64,000 nt of DNA from Gordionus sp. m RMFG-2023. Its lineage: Eukaryota > Nematomorpha > Gordioida > Chordodea > Parachordodidae. The translations under genes and the position numbers were made by a program. The notes under the pieces were generated by a model, which was not told the origin of the DNA, did no database searches, and saw nothing but the letters and a program-made list of their open reading frames with translations. Below are positions 37,571 through 48,500 of the stretch, one piece after another; within the stretch, counting starts at the first letter, position 1, and each line of letters begins with the position of its first letter. The stretch covers positions 12,090,052-12,154,051 of the forward strand of contig NC_088776.1 in assembly GCF_954871325.1 (NCBI RefSeq). Reading direction: 5' to 3'.

Positions 37571-38414
37571 ATATTTACAAATTCCATTAGCAGCTATAAT
37601 TTATCTGAGGGGACCTGCCTCCTAAATCATCTCAAATTTATGCCCTGTTTGCTGAAAGTCTTAGAAATTATTGCTTTCCCATAAATTAAATATCAAGCCA
37701 AATATTTGACCATTTTTCAATAAAATTAATTATTTGATATTCACCTTTTGATATCATTATGTTTATAATAGAACCCAGCATCGAATCGGTTTATATAGGT
37801 CTAACCCGATCCGAGAAAAAATTTGTTGGACGGATCCGACCAAAGATTTATTTTCTTTAAAAATCTCTCCAATTTGATTATAAAAGTATATTTTTCTCTA
37901 CAAACGTAAAATATTTATATAGAATAGATCTGATCAAGGATGAACATACAAAGGGGAGGGGACTACATCTCATTCGTATAAATGGTAATGCACACAAATA
38001 TACAACATGACAAAATTTACATAATATTTAACTCTTAAATATCTAATCCTTCTTTTCATTTATTTATTGAAAACTCGTAGTGATTACCAAAGAAATCCTA
38101 AACGATCAACTTTTTGATACCTATAACAACGGTAATTTGATTCAAATATCATTATTTTTTATTCTTTGAATTCATAGTCATGGTATAAAAAATTATCTAT
38201 TTTAATCTTAGTTTTCGATTCTAAGACTTCGAAAATATTCATATTAGTAGTATTTGAGAGGTATTACTGAAATTGGACCAAGATATTCTTTATTTAAGCG
38301 AAATAACAAGTTTCAATGAAATAAATAAGACATTTTATTTGGCATACTGTAAATGATAAGAGCGAAGGAAAAAGAAAGAATACCTACAAAATGGAATGAC
38401 AACTCACTTTTACG
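37571..38414. other. Intergenic DNA, no gene seen
   Basis: AT-rich and stop-rich. The words CCCGATCCGAG and CGGATCCGACC near 37800-37850 may be a scrap of a repeat. Nothing else was recognised. Confidence 0.3.
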
Positions 38415-38847
38415 TGATACGTGATATATAACGCTTATGCCCTCTAGCGTTAAAAGTGCAAGAGAGTTACGCAAGGTTTTTCTCATTTCCATCTAATTGG
38501 AACAAAATTTAATTGTGGACAAGCCGCACGTACTTGTACGCGCAACATTCCGAAAAATGTCGCAGACGTCCATAGGCTTTGTAAAAAAAGAGAGCGGGTC
38601 AAAAACAAGCCTATATCCGAGAACGGCAATATAATTTAATTAAAGAAAGAAAGAGAAAGAAAGAAAGAAAGAATTAAGGGTGGGTTTTGGATGCTTTTTT
38701 TAAATTAGGTATTTTCCTTAACATTTATTTTGAGAAAAATTAAGCTTATTTATTTTAAATATCTTTGTTGATCGAATAGTTTTTTAATGGAATTTTTGCA
38801 ATTATTGTTTCATATTTAAATTTAGTTGCATCACGTCTTTTATTGCC

Positions 38848-40440
38848 TTAATAAAGATTTATATTTCGTGTTTTGTAAGTATATAGCCATGTTATGGTAT
38901 CATGAACTAGATTATGGTCAGAGTTTCTTATGATATGATCAAGGAATTGAATTCGGCGTTTCTTTAAGGTAATGTTTATTGGGGTGTGTTTTGAAATTCT
39001 CAGAGATTGGTGTTTGTTTGATATAATTTTAGAGTAAAAAATATTATTTATAGTGCGGAGGCAATTATTTATGAAGGATTGTAATCTCCTGTTCTCTGTT
39101 TTATTTATTTCCCATATGTGTCCACCAAAAAGCAATATTGAAATTATTGTTAAGTTAAAAATTCTTAGTCTGGTGAACATTGAGATATCTTTGGTTTTTC
39201 ATATCTTTATGTATTTGTAAAAAGCCCCTCTTTCTGTATCCTTTTTCATCTCCTCCTTGCAGCATCCTTTATTGTCTAAATGACTCCTATATATTTTATT
39301 TTGTCCACTATCTTAAATACGTTTACTCCTATTGTAAAATTTTGTATTTGAGAGGTACTGGGGGAAGGATGAAAGTTTTGTTACAGTTTATATAAAGTCC
39401 CATTCTCAGACTTAGAGGTGAAGTAAATTTTTTGTTTCTTCAATACTTGTGGATATCACAACAATGTCACCTGCATATGAGATAATCCGATTTTCCAACA
39501 TCATAACCTTAGAACCAATATCTATTAGATCGGCTGTAACTAGAGCTTTCTTTATTATTTTATAAATTATGATGTCGAACAAGAGGGGCGAGAGTGTACA
39601 TCCTTGTTTCACGCTTTTTTTTATTCTGAACGGTGGGGGGGGGGAATATTTTAATGTTTTTTTTGAAACAAGTAGATAGATTGGAGTAGTGGTTTTTTAG
39701 GATGTTGATAATATTTTTTTCAATGCTACATTCTGGTGTCATCCATAGAGTATCGTGGTTTACGTTATCACAAAACGCTTACTTAAAATCTACAAAAGTG
39801 AAGTAGGTATTTTGTATTTCCAACATTTTTATATAATTAAATGTAAGTATTGGTTCCAGTATGTTTTTATTTGGTCTGTAAGCGCAAATGTATTTTGGTA
39901 ACAAATATGGTGTTGATGTCATAATCTTGTTCTTTAGGAGGACCATAAAGATTTTAGATTCAGAAGATGTGAGGGCTACAGCACGATAATCTGTAAATTT
40001 CTTAGGGTCTTTGATCTTAAGGAAATTACACAGAGAGGATTTGTTCCATTCCGCTGGGGTTTCGCCGCTTTCCCAGATTTTTTTGAAAAAGGATAGAATA
40101 AAGGAAGATACTGTTCTGGGTGCAATTTTTAGGTATTCGGCAGTATTATTATCAAGCCCAGGTTTCCGCAGTTTTTTTAACTACTTTTTCGATTTCATTT
40201 ATGGAGAAACCCGACGGGGGCGGGGCTGGGTTCATATTTGTGTTTGTTGGACAGAATACTTTCCTTGGATCAAAAACCATCATGTAATAATCTAGCCATA
40301 AAGCTATCTGCTCTTCTTGGTCAATGATTTCCCTTCCATTCGCTAAAACTAAGGAGGGGAGTTTCTTGAAACTGTATGGTTTACAGGAATATTTTAATTT
40401 TTTGTAAGCGTCATAAATCCTATTTTTTTTTCATGTCCTT
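38848..40440 (-). pseudogene. LINE reverse transcriptase, decayed
   Basis: Minus-strand blocks in order: SINEIEKVVKKLRKPGLDNN, IWESGETPAEWNKSSLCNF and KDPKKFTDYRAVALTSSESK, FVDFK followed by AFCDNVNHD, KQGCTLSPLLFDIIIYKI, then ISYAGDIVVI. Next comes a 110-residue open end with FTRLRIFNLTIISILLFGGH and LQSFINNCLRTINNIFYSKI. These are LINE RT motifs: KAPGxDG, WxxGxxPxxW, NYRxIxLxS, KxxF, QGCxLSPLLF, YADD, then the RLRIxxxxVxxxLLYG tail. The catalytic YADD is changed to YAGD and several frame breaks are present, so it is inactive. Confidence 0.82.
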
Positions 40441-40751
40441 ATCAATTTCAATGCCCTTTCTTGCAATATAGATTTTTCTATCTCTTTCAATGCCCTTTCT
40501 TGCAATATAGATTCTTCTATCTCTTTGCAGCAGTTTCTGTATATCTTTCCATAAGTCTCTATTTAAATCATTTCCTAGCTTTCTTATTTTTTCTAATGCC
40601 TCATTTGACTTCCCCCAATATCTCTCAAATACAAAATTTTACAATAGGAAGAATATTTAAGATAGTGGATAAAATAAAATATAGACAATAAAGGATGCTG
40701 CAAGGAGGAGATGAAAATAAGGATACAGAAAGCTAGACTTTTTACAAATAC

Positions 40752-40958
40752 ATGAAGATATGGAAAACCAAAGAGATCTCAGTGTTCACCAGACTAAGAA
40801 TCTTCAACTCAACAATAATCCCAATATTGATTTTTGGTGGAGACATATGGGAAATAAATAAGACAGAGAACTGGAGATTGCAATCTTTCATAAATAATTG
40901 CCTCCGCACTATAAATGGTATTTTTTACCCTAAAGTTATATCAAACACCAATCTCTGA
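40752..40958 (+). pseudogene. LINE RT C-terminal fragment, inverted copy
   Basis: The 68-residue open stretch reads SVFTRLRIFNSTIIPILIFG, then LQSFINNCLRTINGIFYPKV. It is closely similar to the minus-strand copy at 38848-39180 and lies in the right arm of the palindrome. The remaining tail is frame-broken downstream. Confidence 0.8.
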
Positions 40959-41640
40959 GAATTTCAAAACACACCCCAATAAACATTACCTTAAAGAAAC
41001 GCCGAATTTAATTCCTTGCTCATATCATAAGAAACTCTGCTAGTGCATGATGCCATAACATGGCTATATACTTATAAAACACCAAATATTGTGGTATTAT
41101 AAGACAATAAAAGACCTGATGGAGCAAAAAATAATAATTGCAAAAATTTCATTAAAAAACTATTCCGTATCAAGCAAAGATATTTAAAATATAAATTCTA
41201 GGCTTGATAAAATCTAAAATATCATTACTATTTCTAAATATATTCCATAAACCATAGCATGCGCCTCCAACGGATAAAGTAAATGATATACTAATTTTTC
41301 TCAAAATGAATGTTAAAGGAAAATACTTTAAATTTAAAAAAAAACATCCAAAACCCATCCTTAAATTAAATTAATTTATACTGAAGTTCTCGGGCATAGG
41401 CTCTTGTTTTTGACCCACTCTCCTTTTTTTACAAAGCCTATGGACGTCTGCAACATTTTTCGGAATGTTGCACGTACAAGTACGTGCGGCTTGCCTCCAA
41501 ACGTGTAGAGGGATACTCATATTTTTCTTTTTACCCAAATTAAATTTTGTTCCAATTAAATGGAAATAAGGAAAACCTAGCGTAGCTCTGTTGTATTTTC
41601 AACGCTAGAGGGCATAAGCGCTATATATCACGACGTAAAA

Positions 41641-43990
41641 ACGTTTTTCTCAAATATAAAATGCGCGCTTAAATTATAAGTAGGCATAACCTACGCTACT
41701 CTGTTTTAATATTTTTACTTAGTCATATTAACTCATTCTTCTGTTTTAAGAAGTGGAACACAAATCACCAATCGAACTTTTGATAATTTGAGGAGCATCC
41801 ATTTAATTTTTAGTTTTTCTAGTTGATCTTATATAATTATGTACATATACATTATGACTAAGGTAGTTTATATAATGTTTTACTTTGAAAATAATATAAC
41901 ATTTAAAACTTGCAAAATATTATTTTGAGCTTGTTTTCCAAATTGAAAATGATACACTTGTTTGGAATGACATTTTATAAGTTAAAATGCTATAAATTGT
42001 AACTAAAGAAATATTTAATCCAGATAATGAGATAATTAAATAAGTTTTGATTGATATTTTTTTTAAATTTTATTTTATAAAAACTCCCCAAAATATGTTT
42101 TTTTAAAGATTATCCACTCATCAAATTTCTCAAGACAGTCCCAAATCATTTTATAATAGTGATCGTGTGTTATGACGAATGTTCTGCTAAGTTTTTTTAT
42201 CCCTGTTAAATATATATAATTTTTTATAAAAATTATCATTTAAAGGTAATGCTATTAATATCTAGTGTTGTTAAATAATGGAGTTCATTAGAGTCATTAA
42301 TCGATTTAGTAGACTAACTTAGTTCACAATTCGCTCGAGGACGAGTAGTTCGTAATAATCTTAAATTAAAAAATAATTATTAATTTTTATTTTCGTTTTT
42401 TGGAAATAGAGAAAATTAGGAACCTAGCTAAATTTTTGGTAAATGTCCTTATTATCTTGTATAAACGCCGTGGTAAAAGCTTGATTTTTATTGTGAACTC
42501 GAGTCGTTTAATTCAGCAATAAAATCGATTAAAAATATCTAAGTAATTTCGATTTAGCACTTTTATTTAACCAATCATTTTGCTTTGCTCAAATGTACAA
42601 ATATTGTTAATTTTACTTTTACCCTATATTAATATTGAAATCAAATATAGATGTCCAAACTAGTATAGAACGGCTTACTCAATATTTTAGCTAAAAAAAT
42701 ATTGCACAAGCCTCCACATTTAGCTAATAGATGATCAAATCTTTTTCTATCTATAAGCAAAATCACTAGGCGAGTTAACCTTTCTTAAAAAACCTTCCCA
42801 AATCAATCGAACCATTTAACAACACTAAATAAATTATCAAAGTTATTACATTTAAAATAATTTCGTTTTATGGAATAATCATTAATAACTCAAAATTACT
42901 TTTTTACGGCTTTCATCAGAAGAAACATTATAACTCTTTATCCATAGCCAGCAACTTAACTCCAAGAAGATGTCTTATATAAATCGTATATAAAATAAAT
43001 ACAATAACTTATATTTGATGGTCTAAAATTTATAAGGAATATGTTTACTAAATTTTATATTGATTTGGAAGATGGTAATTTTTATAATTTATACTTATAA
43101 AAGGGTTTTTGGAAAAATATATTAAAACCATAAATATTTTTGCTCGAAATCTCTCACATATCAGGCAAAATTTTGAAAATTGATTATTAACAGTAGTAAA
43201 AATATAAATATTTTAAATTATTAAATCCAACATAGGAATAAAAGCGTTTACGAATTTTAACGCTAACCTTATTTGGTTATAACTTTGAACGCAAACATAT
43301 TCTATTTTTGATACCCTAATTCACTAATCTTATGCTTTAATAGCGTAATAGCGTTAATACTAAATATGGGTCTAAAAAATCCATATTTCATTTATTAATT
43401 TTCAAGAGAATAATTGGGTCTAAAGTTTTTATGCTCGAGTCTGAACCATTTTTTGCGACTCCGCTCGAGTTCGTGAAACAAAAATAGATTTTGAAGCATC
43501 CATTTTAAGTATTTTTTTTTACTATCTCGACTCTAAGTTGGAGTCGAATGAACCCTACTATTTAAAAATAGGATAAATAAAGGATTCTGAAATCTAAATT
43601 ATTTAGATATCTATATTTGATTTTAATTCTGAATTAAGCGACTCGAATAAAAATCAAGGTTTTTACCGATAAAACGTGATTTATACAGAAAAAACGGGGG
43701 GTTTTGCCAAAATATTAGCTAGGCAAGTCTTCCCATTTTTATTTATTTCTAAAAATAAAATGAAATAAAAATTTATGATTTTTCTTGACTCGAGTTTAAA
43801 AACTGAGTTCATAACTCGAATCAGTTTTGCCATTTTAGTGTGAATATAAAAAATATAATACAAACTTTTTAATCTTCCTCTATAGAATCATCCACATTAT
43901 AGCATTATTTAATAGAGAAAGAACGATAATTAGTTTAAAAATTTATTTTCATTGCATCCTTAATTTCATTTGGTACCTTCTTTACACTAT
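41641..43990. other. Intergenic DNA with worn MITEs, no gene seen
   Basis: A decayed TAGTGTTG-family MITE spans about 42659-42827 (ACTCAATATTTTAGC, AAGCCTCCACATTTAGC, end CCATTTAACAACACTA). A second fragment begins TAGTGTTGTTAAATAATGG at 42263 with an unclear end. Repeated CTCGAGT words at 43415-43830 suggest another palindromic repeat, and a short minus-strand ORF there belongs to it. The missing upstream exons of the POMGNT1-like gene may lie here but were not found. Confidence 0.35.
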
Positions 43991-44212
43991 CTACCAAAAA
44001 CATTTTATCAAAATATTAACCTTAGGATCCTTTTTAACCCTAAACCTCTCTCCTGTGATACTATTTAATGTTCTTCGAGGAATAGTGAAATGATAGGGAA
44101 TCATACCATTACCATGGAGTGCTAGATTTGGCAATAACCCCTGAATGTGTTTTTCTTTTTTTATCTTTACCTTTAAAAAAGAATTCTCAAATTCTTTCAT
44201 TTTAATTTGCAT
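43991..44212 (-). CDS. Possible coding exon of an unrecognised gene
   Basis: The minus strand encodes QGLLPNLALHGNGMIPYHFT, then IPRRTLNSITGERFRVKKDP, and a likely donor AAG|GTTAAT follows after K. The residue mix (proline, glycine, histidine, basic tail) is unlike chance translation of this AT-rich DNA. No upstream or downstream partner exons were found and no family was recognised. It lies in the opposite orientation to the POMGNT1-like gene. Confidence 0.35.
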   Translation of the reverse strand: MQIKMKEFENSFLKVKIKKEKHIQGLLPNLALHGNGMIPYHFTIPRRTLNSITGERFRVKKDPKVNILIKCFW

Positions 44213-45009
44213 ACATTTGGGGATGAATTCTGGTAAATAATTAATAATTTATATAGGGTAAAGATAATAAATTTTATTTAAATAAGAACTTATATTGTAT
44301 TGATTTAATAAAATAAATATTAATTATTCTAAATAATTAAAATTTATTTTCAATATTAATGCTTACTAATAAATAGTATAAAAAATTTATTGATTAAAAA
44401 TTCGAATTATAAAGTAGTCAACGATGCAATATAAAAGACTTGTTCGATTTTTTTATTACTTAATGCCTATAGTTCATCTACTAATAATCTATTAGAATAT
44501 ATAATTAGATTGATTCCATAAATCCTCAGGATCCTTTACAAAATTGATCAAATCGGATATAAAATTTCCTCTAAAATCATTTTATTATTGAAGAATAATA
44601 TAAAAATATTTATTTGTTTACTTCAATCTTATCAGGCGCCATTTAATCGTTAAAAAATATCAAACTAGTTAGATATTAAAAAACGTAAAATTGTATGCAT
44701 TAAAAAAACGTTGTGTTTGGAATGGCCTTAGCATTTTTAAATATCGGTTCAAATAAACTTTAACAATACTTCTTAAAGGGCTTGATCTCCATTAGAAAAC
44801 AATTTAATAATTATTGCGATGGGCATTATTTAAATCGGGGTATTAAGCTCAATTTATTAATTAGATACGAATGTTTAAACAAGCCCAGTTTTAAAGTTTC
44901 TTAATGGATAATTTTCGATCGGCTTAATGAAACAAAGACAGAAAGAAACATATATATATATATCCTATCCTACTACTTCGTTGGCTTATTTAGATTTCCT
45001 TAATTATAG

Positions 45010-45501
45010 ATTAACCAAATTTGGAAAAGAAATATTATCAAAATATGGGAGTGTCCTAATAAACGATTTGCAATACAGGGAGAATTTTATAATGATAGGA
45101 CAATTGGGTTTACAAAAAGGACTCGCTATCGAAAAAGTAGATATAACATATATTTATGCTAATTTTACTCTCTTACAAATATAAATATTAAATTTAGGTT
45201 ATTTAATGTCGACGTCAGTTTTTTTCATTAATTTTTCAGCTCCCTACCCTTGTAAGATTTTAATTATTTTTAAATGAATTAATATAATACTTATATTATT
45301 ATATTCTAATATAAGTTATAAATGGTTAATGCAAGAAATTATAGGAGCTATAAAACTTCCATCCATTTAAAAACTTTTTTTATCTTGTTTATTAATTAAT
45401 TTGATTTTATAATTCTTGTTAGATTGGACGCAAAAAGAATGCAAAAGATAAAGATGGTTTTGGGGCCAAGATTGAGATTTCCGGTTGCTTAAAATCGCCC
45501 G
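45010..45501 (+). CDS. POMGNT1-like gene, exons 1-2: C-terminal half of the first ILEI domain
   Basis: Exon 45010-45136 (acceptor AATTATAG, donor GTAGAT) encodes LTKFGKEILSKYGS, then LQYRENFIMIGQLGLQKG. The pattern KL-x-x-x-A-x-x-x-x-x-x-x-GS ... L-x-x-R-x-x-x-x-x-x-G-x-x-G is that of FAM3/ILEI domains. Exon 45423-45501 continues KKNAKDKDGFGAKIEISGC, matching the KNNKD ... EMEGC end of FAM3C. The exon 45010-45136 has exactly the length (127 nt) and phase of its counterpart in the second domain. The preceding exons of this domain should end in phase 2 but were not located. Confidence 0.8.
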
Positions 45502-48500
45502 GTAATTTTTTATATATTCATTTTTACATTACAATAGGGTGAAAATACGGGTAAGATTATGGTTTGTGAGCCATAATTACCATTGGCTATCTTTTATTTA
45601 TTCATCAGTCATATGATTGGTTGAATTTCAATTTATTTTTTTTAAAAATTTGTTGAAGGATATTTTTATTATCGAAAACCATTGGTTGTTAATTTTTACG
45701 CAAAGAGATAAATAAAAATGAGATGGACAGGATAAAATTTAAATTGATTTAGATTTGTAATTTAGAGACCTTTCTTTTTCAATGGTCAATTATATCAAAA
45801 TTATAAGCCTTATTTCTAATTACATATCTGAGCATACAATTAAATACTTCACTCTTTATTTAAAATATTTGTTTTTAAAATTTAAAGTATAAAAATGTAT
45901 AACAAAATATATATTCTATATATTTATAATAGGAAATGCTTGAATAATATCTTCTAAAACATTTTTAAAGATATTCAATGGATTTATATTTTCTTTCTTC
46001 TTTAATTAAATATGTTGCTATGTAATTTTCTATAAACTACGACCTTCTAGATTTAACATATTTTATTTTGAGGTCACTCTAAAGACGCTCTATGGATTGG
46101 GTATTTATGCTTCTGTTAACCGGGTCTACAAAAATATATTATTTTCGAATAAATATTTTAAACATCTATTCTCACTATTAAAATTTAAAAAATTTATTTA
46201 AAAAAAAATATGTATAAAAATTAACAACCAATGGTTTTCAATAATAAAAATATCACTCAACAAAAAATTTTAAAAAAATTAATAAATAAAATTCAATCAA
46301 TCATATGATAGATAAATAAATAAAAGATAGCCAATGGTATTTATGGCTAACATATCATAATCTTACCAAAATACGAATGTAATATATTACAAGTCCCTCC
46401 CACTATTTATACTGGCTGGTGCTAAAACTTTGCTCGTTGTCAGACATTTATTATTGGAAATTTTACTGTTCGAAAAAAAGGATAATAATAATTTAAAGGT
46501 TAAAAAAATAAAAGGCCGATATACTATATAATGTCGATTGTCGTGTCAAAATATGTTTTTTAGAAAGAAAATTTAAGCCAATTTTGAGCACGCCTTAATT
46601 TGCAGAAAAATCTAACTTGGCTTTTACGCTCCCCCAAACACGATAAATCTTAGTAATTTCTAATTATGAAATATATTCCTGACCAAAGTTATATATTAGC
46701 TAATCAATTGAGAAACGGTCATACGTATTTAATTATACACCCTTATTTATGAACTTTTATTTTTGAATCTCAATTCCTCCTTCCAACAAAAATAAAAGTC
46801 GGCCAGTTGATTCCGAATTTCGTGCTGGAATCCGATAAAATCAAAGAAACGAAGGATATCAGAATCGTGCAATCTAGCGTTAACACTTCATGTGGCGAAT
46901 GTTCCATCGATAATTCTGATCATGACCGATCACCAAATATTCCCGTCCACATTTACATAGGGAAAGGGGACAAAGACTTCGTTAGGATGTGCATTAACGG
47001 AATATAGTTTTGCCCATATTTTACATATTATTTTTCTATTGTTTATAAATTTATTTCTGTGGAATAATTTTGTTTATTATTATATTCGTTATTTTATTTA
47101 TATAGTCAAGGATAGTCGGTATGAATAGTTCTTTAAAAAAAATTTAAATTAATGTAAGACGATCACGAGATTAAATAAATATAAAAGAATTATATTTATT
47201 TATTCAAATAAATTGTTTTTTTTTCTTGATTAGGCGGTAACCTAAATAAAGAGAAATAAGTTATTTTTAGTATAAAAATAAAATAGTGATCAAAATCATT
47301 TTCAAATTTGCGAAGATTTATTAATATTTTGAAGTTAGAGAATATTAAAATGTAATAAATTTTAGCTTAAAGTTTATACAGTTGTGAAATGTTTACGAAA
47401 AAAAAAGGTAAGTAATATTAAATATCTTTCAAATTATAATATGAAATGGGCAGTTATATTAGTCAAAAGGGGAAGTTTTTAAATTAAATGGGAAGTATAA
47501 AAAATAATTGGGTAAAAATTATAAATTTCAAATTTTGCAAAACTTTAAATAAACATATTTTAATAGAAGATTTTAGACATTTCATAATTTTATAAATTTT
47601 GAGGTTTTTTAAAATATATTTAGGTCATAGCCTTAACAAAAAATATAGTAACATGTACATCTATTTTTACGGTAAAGTTATTTCGACAAAAAATTGAACG
47701 GAGGAGGCCGAGGATTGAATATTGCTCATATCGATGAAAAATCTAAAGGAGTTGTGAGATTAGGTCATTTCGACACTTACAATGAAGGTTATTATTATTT
47801 TTTTTAATATTTGCAAAAAATTTATATTAGAGTATATTTTTAGTATTTAAGGGAGACCTACAGAAGTATCCATTTGCAGGCCCACCCCGGCTTTCAAAAT
47901 ATTTTTAACCCAGTCCCTAACATCAGACCGGGTTTACCAGTTAACCTTTCCGATTTTAACACTTTATATAAGTACTATTAGCGGGTAATTATGTATAAAC
48001 ATTGGTTAATGATTTTAATTATTTTTATTTTTTTTATCCGATTAATTTTCTATGTCTCGAATTACTCCTTTTTTATATAAATATTTTTTTAGACAGTTCA
48101 AGTTTGGAAATATTTTTAGAATCCTTGCAAGTAGGTGACACAATTATCGTGGCATCATTCGATGACGCTTCGTCAAAGTACAAACAATTGGCAAATATAT
48201 TTTAAGAAACTGTAATACCATTTCATTTTATATTAATATCCCCAATTTTTTTTGTAAACTTTATAATTGCTTGTCCATAATGCGCAAAATCCAGATTGAC
48301 AAATCACGCCAAAAAACTATTCTTTGAATTAGGGAGCTCCATGGTGCAAAACCTTAAATACAGAGGCTCTTGGTATTTCGTAGGTCAAAAGGGGATACAA
48401 GGATTTTCCAGCATTGAAGATGTAAATAAGTCATCCAATATTTTATATTTATATTATTGATCTTGTCTAATACAATTCTACCGAAGGATGAAAAAAACTC

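Larger units (their letters stand above)
38415..41640. mobile_element. Palindromic LINE composite with arms of about 0.95 kb
   Basis: The left arm (38415-39330) and right arm (40640-41640) are inverted copies. Both contain the words GCTTATGCCCTCTAGCG, GCCGCACGTACTTGTACG and AAAGCCTATGGACGTCTGC, or their complements, and both encode the same RT C-terminal peptide. Each arm is a LINE 3' end (end of the RT reading frame plus 3' UTR) pointing outward. The spacer, about 39330-40640, holds the RT domain of the minus-strand copy. A short GAAA run is present only in the left arm. Target duplications were not identified. Confidence 0.8.

Noticed and set aside
44927-45009. Reading the first ILEI exon back to position 44927 without an intron
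   Set aside because: The extra residues (TYIYISYPTT) do not match the ILEI family, while an acceptor at 45008-45009 gives exactly the 127-nt length and phase of the duplicate exon.
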